Positions 25,101-40,100 of a stretch of 64,000 nucleotides of DNA are shown here, in pieces. Below the pieces are notes generated by a model. It was not told the DNA's origin and searched no databases. It saw nothing but the letters and a program-made list of their open reading frames with translations. The translations under genes were made by a program, and so were the position numbers. Every line of letters begins with the position of its first letter. Positions within the stretch are counted from its first letter, which is position 1. The stretch comes from Watersipora subatra. Lineage: Eukaryota; Bryozoa; Gymnolaemata; Cheilostomatida; Watersiporidae. The DNA lies in the NCBI RefSeq assembly GCF_963576615.1, contig NC_088709.1, positions 76,676,538-76,740,537 on the forward strand. The letters run 5' to 3'.

Positions 25101-28100
25101 AATCTTCAGACTACTAGTTTACTCTTCAGACTACTAGTTTACTTCTCAGGCTACTAGTTTACTTCTCAGACTACTAGTTTATTCCTCAGACTACAAGTTT
25201 ATTTCTCAGGCTACTAGTTTACTTCTCAGGCTACTAGTTTATTCCTCAGGCTACTAGTTTATTTCTCAGGCTACTAGTTTACTTCTCAGGCTACTAGTTT
25301 ACTTCTCAGGCTACTAGTTTACTTCTCAGACTACTAGTTTATTCCTCAGACTACAAGTTTATTTCTCAGACTACTAGTTTACTCTTCAGACTACTAGTTT
25401 AATCTTCAGACTACTAGTTTACTTCTCAGACTACTAGTTTACTTCTCAGACTACTAGTTTACTCCTCGAACTACTAGTTTAATCCTCAGACTACTAGTTT
25501 ACTTCTCAGGCTACTAGTTTACTCTTCAGACTACTATTTTACTTCTCAGACTACTAGTTTACTTCTCAGACTACTAGTTTACTTCTCAGACTACTAGTTT
25601 ATTCCTCAGACTACAAGTTTATTTCTCAGGCTACTAGTTTACTTCTCAGGCTACTAGTTTATTTCTCAGACTACTATTTTACTCCTCAGATTACTAGTTT
25701 ACTCCTCAGATTACTAGTTTACTTCTCAGACTACTAGTTTATTCCTCAGACTACAAGTTTATTTCTCAGGCTACTAGTTTACTTCTCAGGCTACTAGTTT
25801 ATTCCTCAGACTACAAGTTTATTTCTCAGGCTACTAGTTTACTTCTCAGGCTACTAGTTTACTTCTCAGACTACTAGTTTATTCCTCAGACTACAAGTTT
25901 ATTTCTCAGACTACTAGTTTACTCTTCAGACTACTAGTTTAATCTTCAGACTACTAGTTTACTCTTCAGACTACTAGTTTACTTCTCAGGCTACTAGTTT
26001 ACTTCTCAGACTACTAGTTTATTCCTCAGACTACAAGTTTATTTCTCAGGCTACTAGTTTACTTCTCAGGCTACTAGTTTATTCCTCAGGCTACTAGTTT
26101 ATTTCTCAGGCTACTAGTTTACTTCTCAGGCTACTAGTTTACTTCTCAGACTACTAGTTTATTCCTCAGACTACAAGTTTATTTCTCAGACTACTAGTTT
26201 ACTCTTCAGACTACTAGTTTAATCTTCAGACTACTAGTTTACTTCTCAGACTACTAGTTTACTTCTCAGACTACTAGTTTACTCCTCGAACTACTAGTTT
26301 AATCCTCAGACTACTAGTTTACTTCTCAGACTACTAGTTTACTCTTCAAACTACTATTTTACTTCTCAGACTACTAGTTTACTTCTCAGACTACTAGTTT
26401 ACTTCTCAGACTACTAGTTTACTTCTCAGGCTACTAGTTTACTTCTCAGACTACTAGTTTATTCCTCAGACTACAAGTTTATTTCTCAGGCTACTAGTTT
26501 ACTTCTCAGGCTACTAGTTTATTCCTCAGGCTACTAGTTTATTTCTCAGGTTACTAGTTTACTTCTCAGGCTACTAGTTTACTTCTCAGACTACTAGTTT
26601 ATTCCTCAGACTACAAGTTTATTTCTCAGACTACTAGTTTACTCTTCAGACTACTAGTTTAATCTTCAGACTACAAGTTTACTTCTCAGACTACTAGTTT
26701 ACTCCTCGAACTACTAGTTTAATCTTCAGACTACTAGTTTACTTCTCAGACTACTAGTTTACTTCTCAGACTACTAGTTTACTTCTCAGACTACTAGTTT
26801 ACTTTTCAGACTACTAGTTTACTTCTCAGACTACTAGTTTACTTCTCAGACTACTAGTTTACTCCTCGAACTACTAGTTTAATCCTCAGACTACTAGTTT
26901 ACTTATCAGACTACTAGTTTACTTCTCAGACTACTAGTTTACTTTTCAGACTACTAGTTTACTTCTCAGACTACTAGTTTACTTCTCAGACTACTAGTTT
27001 ACTCCTCAAACACTTAGTATGCAAAGTCATAAGCGATAGTTGTAATCCAGTGAACTGGCAGCAAACATTTTAAGCTGACACAAATGATGTTGGGAATGTC
27101 AGATTCACACATGAACAACAATAGTAATTACTGTTGGTTGCCACTAGTCATCCAAAAGACAGACCATAGCACAGTTTCTACTAGACAAGTACTACATAGT
27201 AGACGATGGCTGTTTAGTTTTAGGCGTAAGAAATTGTACTTTTTACATTCCTGTTTTTTCTGAATAAGACTAATAGCACAGTTCTTCATGCGCATACTTT
27301 GCAGAGTTTATCTCTAGTCATATACTTGTTCAAGCAGATGTACTAACTGTAAATATGCTGCCAACTGGCTTCCACCAATAGATCAAGTATGAACAATACT
27401 TGATGTTTAGGTTTAGGAAAAAAATGATTTGAAAGCCGTCATTATAGTTGTCTGCTGATTGATGGCTTAAACAGTGTTACAACTAGAGTGTGATTGTGCT
27501 TGCTTGTCATCGAATAAATCGTTAGCAAGTTTATACAAATGTTGACAGTCAATACTGCAGCACTTTGAGTGTAACGGCAATTGTGTCATACCTGTACTAT
27601 GTTGTGTGCTAAACCAAAGCCTGAAGTTAGGGTTGATGCGAGGATTCAGGTCTTTATACAAGTTCTCTTCAGGTTTAGGTTTTTCACTTGAACCCAAAGG
27701 AAGATCTTTAATGGAGGAGATACGCTGTGAAATAACAACATGCAAAGTTAGAGCAAATACCCAACAACACACTAAGTTCAAGTAAACCAGAGCAGTATGA
27801 ATACGGACAGTGAAATTATACCGTAAATAACTGAAGGACTGGATTCGACCACTCAGGGGCTAGGTGACAGTTATGGAGCAGTAACCATATTCCATTCTTC
27901 ATACAGTGTCTCAATGAACTCTCAACCTCTGACATTGTAACCCCAGTGCCAAAGGATATAAGAGTAAGGCGATGGGAGAGGTCTTTAGGCAGAAGAGACT
28001 CAACCAGCTCACCCGGGTCATGAGATGAATAAACTACCAAATCATACAATAGTTGTATCAATATAGAACACTGCAATTGATCAAATTTCAGGGTGACTAT

Positions 28101-31100
28101 AAAACTCCAGCAGCGAGCAAGCAAACAGAGTACCACACTTAACTAACAAAACAGTCACTACGGCCTCCTAAATACCGTTAGCATTGTTATGTGCATGACT
28201 TGACTAACCAGGTTCCGTCTCCTCTTTATCTTTCTCAATCGTAGGCTCTATCATCACAACGGGTCTACTCTGACTTTTTTTAGCTAAGAGCTGTCGGGCT
28301 GTAAGTGGCTGGCAGTTTAGTATAGATGGCCCGAGTTCAGTGAGCAGCAGGTTATTGCAGACCTCAGAAAACTGTATGTATTCAGATTAATTTTATGAGC
28401 AAGTCTCATGTTCAACAATAAGTACTTATAGTTTACCTATGCACTTCAAACGATTCTCTTATAGTCGACACAAAAAATGTGATTGCTTCCGAGACCAGCT
28501 CTCACCAGACTGAGATAAACAAAGTACTTCCAGTCTGCATAACCTTTATTGATTTATCATCTCCTGATCTACACAAACAAGTACGAAATACAACAAGTTC
28601 CAAATAATCGCTCTTAATAATAGGGGTAAAGAAGTCACCTACCCTCTGTGACAAAACTGTCCTCCAGAGAATACACTTCTGCAAAATGGTGAGAGAGAAG
28701 GTATTGCCAGGCATAGCACTGACTACAGACATGTTTCTGCTAAAGTACTCCTCCCACTCCGCTGACCTTTTTTGCAGACTCTCCGTCAAACCGGAGAAGC
28801 ACGGCAGAGTTTCTTCTAGTTTATAACAAGACATCCAACTCTGTGAAACAATAGTATTGGTCATTTTCGGACACCCAACACTATTTTCACCGCATTCATA
28901 CATACAAAGTCACTTCTGATCTACTGAACAAACAAGAATACTACTCTCATCCCCATTTTGTGAGTTTAATAACTCAGATACAAACAGGCTAACAAGAAAA
29001 TGAGGATCTCCAAGAAATTATGGCAGACTTCTGATGTTGGCCAGAAATCTTGATTAAACACCGTGAAAAATAAACTAATGAGAGGCCCATCATCCAAAAC
29101 ATGCTAAGGAGAAACTAATATTGTCCAATAATAATCTATGGAGTTGCTCATTAACCAATCCAAAATGTCGTATGCCCACAGCTTAGTTGGCATTTTTATA
29201 GGTTTGCAGTGATAATACATATGAAGGAGGGGGGAAGAGAATTGCTAAGGAGAAACTAATATTGTCCAATAATAATCTATGGAGTTGCTCATTAACCAAT
29301 CCAAAATGTCGGATGCCCACAGCTTAGTTGGCAGTTTTATAGGTTTGCAGTGATAATACATATGATGGAGAGGGAGAAGAGAATTGTTAAGGAAAAATTG
29401 CTAAGAGAATTGCAAACCAATATTACAAGAAATTTTGAAAGAATCCAAAGCTAGATTCTCTTTTCAGGTTACAAAAGCTTGGCATGAATTGCTGAAAAGG
29501 CCTTTGACAACATTTAATGGACAATTAACATCAGAGACTACACTTGTGGCGTCAGCAAACATGCCGTAAAACTCCCTTGCAGTGTCAGCAGGCATGCTGT
29601 TAGCCGTAAAATTTTACCATCCCACATTTAGTCAGGGTCAGTTTCCCACCTCGTGCTCAATCCAAGAAGGCTTTTCCTTGCTATTCACCGGTGACCTCAG
29701 TTTAATATGCTGTACATCATTCACAAAGACATGAAGCTCTTCCGCGTTTAACAGACAGTCCGAGTTCATTCGCTGAATTGTGACAAGCAAAGCTAGTAAT
29801 ATCCAATCATCTTCAAACATCATGCATTTGGTCAGTTTGAATACCTCCTTGGTGATGGCATCAATCAGCTCCTACAGACATTACTAAGGATGAACACGTG
29901 GTAACAATGACAGTGCAAAACAGTGAAATTTAGGCCTTTCTCTTGAATAAATTAATAATAGCCAAAGAATTGCTAGCCAAAGAAATATTTAGTTAGAAAC
30001 CATTAAGGTCTAAACCCTCGCCAAAACTTTGTTTATTACAAAGCTATCTAGCTCAATTTGAAGTGGGCCCACTTGATCTTCAAGCAAAAGAATTGTGCCT
30101 ATTTAAACATTGAAACACCATCACTCTAGCATGCTGTTTTATAAACTCCCAAAATAGCACTACCATCAATGATTAACTACCCCAAACCCCTAGATTTTAT
30201 TGTCTCTATCAAGCTATGTGACAGTCCTGTTAACCAGGGATTTTGTGCATAATTTTACAATTTTCAATCATCCACTAGCAACAGCTTTGATCCCCTACCA
30301 CTAACAACTTAAAAGAATTTTCTAGGAACACCTCCAAGTATCTACTAGTGACACTTTCAAACACCTGCTAGCAGCATCGTGGAGCACCTACTGGTAACAC
30401 CTCAGAGTACCTACTAATAACACCTCAGAGCACCTGCTAGTAACACCTTTGAGCACCTGCTGGTAACACCTCCAAGTACCTACTAATAACACTTTCAAAC
30501 ACCTGCTAGCAGCATCTTGGAGCACCTGCTAGTAGCACCTGCTAGTAACACCTGCTAGTAGCACCTGCTCGGAGCACCTGCTAGTAGCACCTGCTCGGAG
30601 CACCTGCTGGTAGCATCCAAAAAGAAAAGGAATAAGCTGCAAGTCCCCCCACATAGCCTGTTGTTGGATCAACGAAGTGCTCTTATTCAATAGGCCAATC
30701 ATTAGCAACTTCAACTGTAGCAATGTGGCATCGTGTAGCAACTTCAATTGCGTTTCAGCGGCTACACGATAACAAATTATTATTTTCAACAATTTGTTTC
30801 CTATTTAAGCTCTGTAGAAATAAAATGTAAAAGAAGATAAATATGCTGAACTAGATGTTTTGTAATAGATTCTAGCCTCAACTACAATACAAATCACCAT
30901 ACAAATCATGAAAGTAAATAGCTACACCGAGGACCAGCTCACATTGAATGTCTCTAAATAATGGAATGCGGGCAGAAAGATCATTTAAATCTTTTAGGGA
31001 TCATTAGCCACTGCCCATTCATACTCAATATTGCTAATGAGATTTTATAGATATAAAATTTAATGCAACATTCCCATGACTACACAGCTGGTTTATTATA

Positions 31101-34100
31101 ATCTCTAGTATTATACCTATACTTACGATATCATGAGAGCTACGATTATATATTCAATAATCCCTTACTATTGAATGTTATATATTCAATGATAACCTTG
31201 GCTATTGCACTTCGTGAGTATCAACACATATCCTACGCTTGAAGATGTGTTACACTATATGTATCTGTCATCTTCACATATCCTACACTTGAAGATGTGT
31301 TACACTATATATATCTGCCATCTTCACATATCCTACACTTGAAGATGTGTTACACTATATATATCTGCCATCTTCATATATCCTACACTTGAAAATGTGT
31401 TACACTATATGTATCTGCCATCTTCATATATCCTACACTTGAAGATGTGTTACACTATATATATCTGCCATCTTCACATATCCTACACTTGAAAATGTGT
31501 TACACTATATGTATCTGCCATCTTCACATATCCTACACTTGAAAATGTGTCACACTATACGTATCTGCCATCTTCATATATCCTACACTTAAAAACATTT
31601 TACACTATATATATCTGCCATCTTCACATATGCAATAAAATATGCCTACCCATAAGATCATGGTAGACAACAAAAAGCCTTAAATAAAATATTCAAAAAT
31701 ACAATGCGGTATTTAAAATTTTGAGTTTTTAACTAACTAAAATCACAAGACTGGTTTCTTACAAAACAAGTTGTGCCCTTCAATTAAATATACAGTGAGG
31801 AGAGAAGGTGTAATATGCTGTCTTATTTTATAAATTATTTAAATTGTAAGAACCAACCTGACACCTAGCCTTGGGCTCTCCAGCGACACCTTTTCCCCTG
31901 TGTCTGCTCAACACAGTGGCCTTGCACAATGCCTGGTATCTATTGAATGGAAGACAATAGTAGGGAGAGATGACCGCCATATATCTGATTACTTCATATA
32001 ACATGGCGGCGTATTCACCAACAGACAGATAGCTCTCTCTTTTCTGTAATAGTGAGACATTGGTATAACGTGGTGCCTCTTGTCAATGACATCTAGCGCA
32101 ATACAGGTAGCAAAACACAGCGTGTATGATATAACATGTGACATTGCCCATTGTACAGCGCTAATAGAACACGCAGAGTTACTATTACACAATATACTAT
32201 GAACTAACTGCATACCTTTTGAGATAATTACTAAATAAAGATCAACTTGTTACCACTTGTTATTTAAAGAAGAAAACCTGTTGTAACTACTTACTGAGAG
32301 AGAACAACCTGAAGAATATCGAATCTGTTTCTGTTCTACCAATTAGTTGCTAAGAGAAATACCAATTGAAGCTGCTTATTGAAAAAGGGTCGCTAAGAAA
32401 GACTGCCCTATTTCAGCTGGTCAAGAAAAGAGACTTTACCAGTTATAATGGGACGTTAAGAGACTATCAGTTGTGAATGGTCATGACGGTAAACTCACCT
32501 GTTGCAACTGGTTGCTAAGGTAAAGAGTTTCTTCCAGAATCTGTGAATTTCTTGAGATATTCTGATGAGATTGTTTGAGTGTGCTGAGCATAGACGTATC
32601 CTCCAAGATGGCTTTCGCCCCTGATAATATCTTTTTCTGGATAAGCTCCTACAGAGTATTAGAGAATATGACATAAGATGAACTAGGATGCTACACGAAT
32701 ATTATTCATGGCAACAGCTCAATCCATAAATATGCAACATACATGGGTAGTTACTAGATCATATACGAAGTTATGGGTAGTTAATAGATCATATATGAAA
32801 TCGTGAGTAGTTACTAGATCATATATGGGATCATGGGTAGTTACTAGATCATATATGGAATCGTGGGTAGTTACTAGATCATATATGACATGGGTAGTTA
32901 CTAGATCATATATGGGATCGTGGGTAGTTACTAGATCATATATGACATCATGGGTAGTTACTAGATCATATATGGGATCGTGGGTAATTACTAGATCATA
33001 TATGGGATTATGGGTAGTTACTAGATCATATATGAAGTCATGGTTAGTTACTAGATCATATATGACATCATGGGTAGTTAATAGATCATACATGTATATG
33101 GGATTATGGGTAGTTACTAGATCATATATGGGATTATGGGTAGTTACTAGATCATATATGGGATTATGGGTAGGTGCTAGATAATATTTGAAGTTCTATA
33201 AGCAGAATCGGCATGACTGACAGACCACATTTACAACTTTACTCAGGCGGATTTTTTGGGTTACAGATTTTTAGGCATCTGCTTTAAAAGACAAGGAAAG
33301 GCTTTAAAAGGAAAGGCAAGCAGTAATACTTATAAGAGAAGGAGAAAAGTATAGACAACAGCAGTTTTCCATTTAAAACAAAGGGTGCGCCTACACGATT
33401 TGTATGCATTTCTTATCTCACTCAGCTGAGGTATCTCACTATATGTATCTGCAAATCACTTGCGATATTCCCAAGTAACCTGTTACGATATGCAATGCCC
33501 TGTATTAACCTTTTTTCCTAGTGTGTTGAGCCGAAAAACAATCGGTTAGGATCTACATGAACTAAAGGTCCCTTTCGCATAGGGATAATTCAGCAGAGAG
33601 GATACCCTTTCTGCTCATCCCATAGAGATAGGCAGCTGGGGTACACATTAGGCATTCAAATTCCAATCAAGTATGAATCATAAATTTAGGAAAATATGAT
33701 AATTTCAACTGTGACTAGGATACACAATGGTAGACCATAACCAGGCCATGTAGGATTAATTGACAACAGATAAGAACGTGTTTAATTGAGTATAAAGCAA
33801 TAATGCTTGCTTAATGGTCTCACACTGTTATAACCAAATGAACCTTATGACTTTTGTTCTGTTCAGGCTAAAATTATTTTATTGAATTCAAACGTTGGTT
33901 TAAAAAAAGTATATATCGTGTTAGACATGTAGCAGAAAATGGCATTTAGAAGACAACTCCAAGTTTATGCATGTAGATGTACCAAGACTAATGAATCCTT
34001 ATCACGTACCACATTCCACTATAGAGTGTATCTTGCTAGAGTGTATAAAGAATCAGTAAGAGCCCTTATACAAGCTATGCATTATGTTTATGACGAAGAG

Positions 34101-37100
34101 CTCAAGTGATGAATTTCAACTCCATATATAAAACAGACGAATTTGAATTGATAGCATCTGGAGCAATGATTATGCAGCCACGAGACTCAACCAATTCCAT
34201 TCATTAATTATATCTACATTACAGAATGTAATATATCAATTATCTTTTATTATTGCTTATTCCAGTACACTATTGATATGTACTCTTCTTAGCTCTATTA
34301 ACCATCAGCGCTGACGAAAACAAGCTGCTGGCCAATCAGCATGCTGATTACCGCTAGCGAGGGTTGAGCGATAGCTAGCTTCATAAACACGCTACGAGGA
34401 ACATAAACACTGATCACTGCATACATGTTACATCTGAAAATCTAAACATTTCCAGTGCAAAGAAACCAACCTCTACCTTTGCATATTAAGGCTCTAAGAG
34501 GTCGTCAACGGGACAACCAACAATTTTATAAAGCTGTATGCTTAGACATTCTGCCATTTAAATAACGCCGGTATATTTTGTTTACTCTATAGTACTTTGC
34601 GCAAGAAATCAAATTTTTTTTCCCGATTGGAATGCAATGACCAACGTATCAAGAATGACCAACAATACCCAGCAACTGCTATGTAGAGACCTAAAGGATC
34701 ATGCAATGGGCGGGGTTTAATGATCGAGCTCTGTTCGGATTGTGCTAGCCTGAGTTTTGGGGCTAATGCAGTTCTCGCGGGGCGGTCGCATTACCTTATT
34801 AGGTTTTAGAAAACACGACTCGCTGTTATCATGTCATTAGCTCATTCATTCAGTAGACTCGCGGTTCACAATAGCAAACCTTGAATTTCTACAGAGCAGG
34901 GGTAACACCTAACCAAAAAAATGAATCCATGGCAAATAAAACATTTCAAATTACTTACTTTTACTAATTTCGAAATTGGTAGAGGTCGTAGTATAGGGTA
35001 TGCTTAAAGTTAAATATAATTTACAAAAAATCACCCGAACAATGGCATGTTTTCCTTAGTTTTTGATTAATATTTTGCCACCCATAATATAAAATGAAAA
35101 AGTGTTTTATTGTGGTCACATTGTTTTACCTGGCTAATAAGATGGGACAGCAGGCAAAGCTCTGCAGTGTAGTTATTGTACTCAAAATCGAAATCTTAAA
35201 CCGAATTTGGAGAATTTTATGATTGCGACTATTAATATTACAAACGCTTGTGAGTGGCAACTGACTGATCATAACGATGACAATATTGGGATACTATATT
35301 TATTTGAAAACAAAATGACACCAAAAGATCAGTAAATATCCACTATTGTTCATAATATTTGTAAATTGAAAAGGGGCTTTATTCAGCATATTTGTTTGTT
35401 CGGGTGCCCTGTTCGGGTTTATCCCAACAGAGCTCGATCCTTAGGCCCCGCCCACAAGAGCCCGTGACCTATCCTGTGAGGGGTGTATATCATTGATGCA
35501 AGGCAGAACATTGTACACCTAGAACCAGCTCTGTAGGAAACTGAATGCTCATATAGTATGCACTATGTTATATCATTACCTATTCCCTAGCAACGTTAAA
35601 GGTTGACTTGCAACAAAATTCACATTACCGTTATTTGATATGAAAAAATTCACCATGTCTTACTCTGTTGTGTTGTAGGTGCAAAATATGTGGAAATGTG
35701 ATTACAAGCTCTTAAAAGCTCAAAAGCGAACAGAAAATCGCAGCCACACGAGACCGCCGTAGTTTGGATTCCCTTTGCAAAACGGCTCAAATGTGATGTA
35801 GTTGTGAGAGTTGGAGTCTGTTTACACTTTCCTGCAACCTTATTCGTCGAAACATTTTCACAAATATACTTCACGCATTCAATAAAACTATGTCTATTGT
35901 TCTTACGCATCTGTTTTATCGTCATTGTAATGCTGTCACTTTTAGCACTGATATCTTATAACTTACCGTAAAAAATCGTTAAACTTTTTAACCTTAGCTC
36001 GAAGGAGTACATATCATTGTCTGATAATCATGACGAGCCTGTTGGTCACCTGTGATAATTGAAAAGTGCTGCAAAAATTATTTGCGAAGTATTGGTTCAC
36101 ATGATCAGATTACGACTTGACGATTGAATAATGCCGTAACAAAACTGTAAAGTATCGAGCATTTATATTTGATACGGGGTCTTCGGTAAAACCTGAAGTG
36201 TTTGTCATAAACTAATACTACTATAAGTTTTATATTGAGCTTTGTATTGGCCTTTCAATTCACGTGAGAACATACGTGACAAGACGATAACCAAATTTTG
36301 TGGTTACGTCATCGAAATAAAGATATTCCAATCTACGGCGGCTTTTCGTTTTTGAGCTTTTAAGAGCTTGTAATCACATTTCCACATATTTGGCACTTAC
36401 AACACAACAGAATAAGACATGGTGAATCTTTTGATACCAAATAACTGTAATGTGAATTTTGTTGCAAGTCAACCTTTAAAGGCTTGTATAAAGCAGACTA
36501 TGTCCAGAAACTTAAAAGGTCATATCTGGGTAAACCATACTAGAAATTCTCCTGTCATACAGCCCACGACCAAAGTGATAATGGAAAAAAGAAAAGGGCA
36601 CTGCTGGCTGTTGAAAAAGTAGTTGTCAGCAGGAATTGACAATGTATAGTGTAAATGAGAGTTGTTCGAGATGATATAAAATAAATTTGAGGGAGCACGA
36701 CTCCAAAAAAGTGCAACTAACAATTTATTTTGGAGGTAAAGTTGGGTTGAAACCAGGCATATGAGTAATTGGTTAATTTTTGATATTACAGTTGTATTTG
36801 GTAGTGTAATATAAATAGATATATAAAGGTGAAAAAGTTCTATTTTAGAAGTGTAAGTATAGAAAAATGTTAGGAATGTTGTGAATGGAAAGTAGGCCTA
36901 TATGGGGAATGTAAGGTTGTATATAAAGTAATAGAAATGGAATAATGGTATATGATATAGAATAATGTTGTAAATAGATTTATATGTAGGTCCTATATAA
37001 GTATATGTAAAGTATTTTGTATACGAACTAATAACAGAGGAAATATATAATAATAGAAATATAGAAAAGGAGACATACAAAGTTTCGAATAAGTTTATAT

Positions 37101-40100
37101 AGAAAATAATATAAATAGTTTTGTTAGATAAGTTAGTATTAGACAGAGTAAAGAGTAAACAGTACTCTTAGATACATGTGCATGCGTTTTGACTGTGGCT
37201 GTAGAAACGGATGGCTTTCACAATGTTGAATTTCTGTTTATTGTTATACTGTTCTCAGAATCTGTTTTTTAATTCTTGTTTTTTTTCAATTGTAAGTAAA
37301 AGGGATGTTGATAAGATGCATGTGAGTACATCTTAAGTCTCATTTCTTAGTTAACACTTCTGTATACTTTCTGTTTGTAATACTTTCTTTTTGTTTCTAT
37401 TGTAGTTCCTATGAGCGGACCTTTAATAGAATAGAACATTAAAACGCTAACAGCTACTAAACTGTCACAATCTAATTTTCATCCAAACCAAACCTTAACC
37501 AGAAATCATATCACAAACAATATTATCATCATTACCACCAGTATAGAAGCTCACCGTTTTGCATTATTTTGTTTTATTATTTTAGGTGTGTTAGGTGTGA
37601 AACTTCATCCTCGTACAGTCTGAATAGCATCTTACTAAGTATTTCCAAATAAGGTTTTTATATATTAAAACTTATTGAAAGAATACAGTGAACATTCTGG
37701 ATATAAGTGTTTTCAAACTTTCAAACTTCATCTCACATTTCATCCCCCAATCCGCCGCATCATAAAGTGGACATGATTCCTGGATAAGGCACAAACGTGA
37801 GTCTTTTTAATGGTTAACACCAGACATTGTTAGTCAAACTCTACTAATTTATGCTGTAGCAATAGTGAGGATTACGACGCTTTTGGGATTTGTAAAAAGA
37901 TATAAAAACACAGCCTGGCCAATTGTCCTACTTATATTTATTGATACAGCTTGATGATAAAACTGAGCCTTTTGATGGTTTGATGCCTGCATTTGTACCA
38001 AGAACTGTCTATAATTTATAGGTCACAGCTGACTTGATTTGATCAAGCATTGTTGGTTTGATATTGTTACTATTACAACTGATGTGTTTCAAAAGTCACA
38101 TGATGAAATGCGGGCGGCGTAAATGAGTTGTGGCATGTAAAATTCTGCACCAGTTGTATAGCAGCAGTGCTATTCATCATTGTAAATAAATCCTTATTAG
38201 ATCAGCCAAACCAAAGGAGTTTTTATAGCTTACCACCCAAAGTGAGAGTATAAGTTCACTCCATTCAATGGTACACACACAAAAACTGAGTAAATTTTTG
38301 TTCTTGGTGTTGAGAAAAAAGAGGATCAGTTTCCAAAATTTACATAATCTGCAGCGACATTGCAATTTTCTATAAACAACTCCTCAATTCTGAACTGAAG
38401 CATGGAAGACAGAGTACTAAATATCAACAAACCTACTTCCTTGTTTTGATCAGAGCCGTATAGTTTCACAGAGTTCCGCGACCAATGGAAGCATATATGG
38501 GAGCTCGCTCGTTTTCAAACAAACAGGCCGTGTTAACTATTTTTATATACCGTAAGTTATAATGGAGAGGCTGCAACATTAACCAACAAAAATTACTCTC
38601 ATTGACAGTTGCTTTAAAGTTTATTGTTGTATCATACACCATTTGAAAAAGGACAAAATTTCCTACAATTAACTACAAATTTTGTTTTTTAAATAAAGTA
38701 AATGCAAAAAAGTGAGATGTTGAGAGCGAGGTAAGAATATTCCATTAGAGATCAGTATGTCGATCGGATTTGGTTGGAATCAAGCGTTTTTGTTTCCAGT
38801 TTTTGATGCGGGACTCTGAAGCTATACGGCTCTGGTTTTGATAATGTCATATAACGCGGCACAATCGTTTTTTTGACTTCTCTCACAAGAGTTTTTGGGG
38901 TGCTGATTTCCTCTCGCGCATGGCTTTATGGGCGTTTTGTTGGCCGGTCTTAATTTTGATTAAAAAAGCTGGTCAGGTTTTAATGGCAATTTTAGGCCAA
39001 ATTAATCTTTCTAATTATGTATCATCCGATCAGATGGGTAAGTTTTAGGATATTGTCGACAATTTTCAAACTTGGTAACATATTTAAATAGGTGTATAGG
39101 TGTTTTGTATCATTATTATACATAAACGACTCGAAAGAAAAATGGTTAAATTTTTTGATGGGATTTCGGTACAAAGGTTTGGGTATGGCTGTCGGTGCAC
39201 TTTTGTAATCCAACTACTTGGAAGCTAGGTTTGGTGGACATCCTGTCGGTAGATACTTTTCGAGAGTTGTGTGCACATATGCGTTTATCATAAAGCTCCC
39301 AAACACGCGCGAAGCGAGTGTTTGGTCGTGGGATTATATTAGGTGCTTCCTTGGTGAGAACTTAAAAGGTCATATCTGGGTCAACTATATTATACTAGGT
39401 ACTTGCTTGGTGGGAACTTACAAGGTCATATTTGGGTCAACTATATTATACTGGGTACTTGCTTGGTGGGAACTTAGAAGGTCATATGGGGTCAACCGTG
39501 TTATGTTAGGCGCTTGCTTGGTGGAAACTTAAAAGGTCCAATGAGTTTAACCATATTATATTAGGTTATATTATATACTTGGTAGAAATTTAGAGAGTCA
39601 TACAGGGTCAACCAAAATATATCTGGTGCCTGGTCTGTACAAAAGTAGAGGCTGGTAGATGACAGACAATAGTACACTTAGTACCAGTTCAGCAGGACTT
39701 TGCGGACTGATATAGGCGTGATTATAGTATTCAAAGTACCTGCTCAGCATTAAGTTCCTGTTTGTGCTGCAGCATTCCACCTTCTAAAGACCTCGTCTGC
39801 GCTTCGTGGTCAGGTTTCTCCACTCTCATGATGTCATTGAGAAGCGCATCAACACGACCTTGCTGGCTGTGTGAGAGGTCAATCAAATTGCAATGTCCAT
39901 AGGCAATACCGCGGCTGTCATCTCCTAACCAGAAAATGAGTAATAATTGAAACAATGCATTGGTTTGAAGATGCCGTTGTGCCATTTACTAGTGAAACAA
40001 CCTCTTAACATCATCCTGTTAAACAGAGTCTTCCATGTAGAACCACCATCGTTTGAAGCTTCAGTTTTCTGATAACTGGCTAAAATGTACTTGCACATTG

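Noticed and set aside
21121..27010. CRISPR-like regular array
   Set aside because: The repeats are directly adjacent 20-mers without spacers, in an intron of an animal gene. This is a minisatellite.
30529..30792. 87-codon minus-strand ORF as an extra dynein exon
   Set aside because: The flanking exons (31858 and 29871) already join in phase at a continuous dynein segment, and half of the ORF is repeat-derived.
32719..33184. Two repeat ORFs on opposite strands
   Set aside because: They derive from the 30-bp minisatellite and contain no unique sequence.
39218..39532. 104-codon plus-strand ORF
   Set aside because: Its second half is a 60-bp tandem repeat and it has no recognisable domain.
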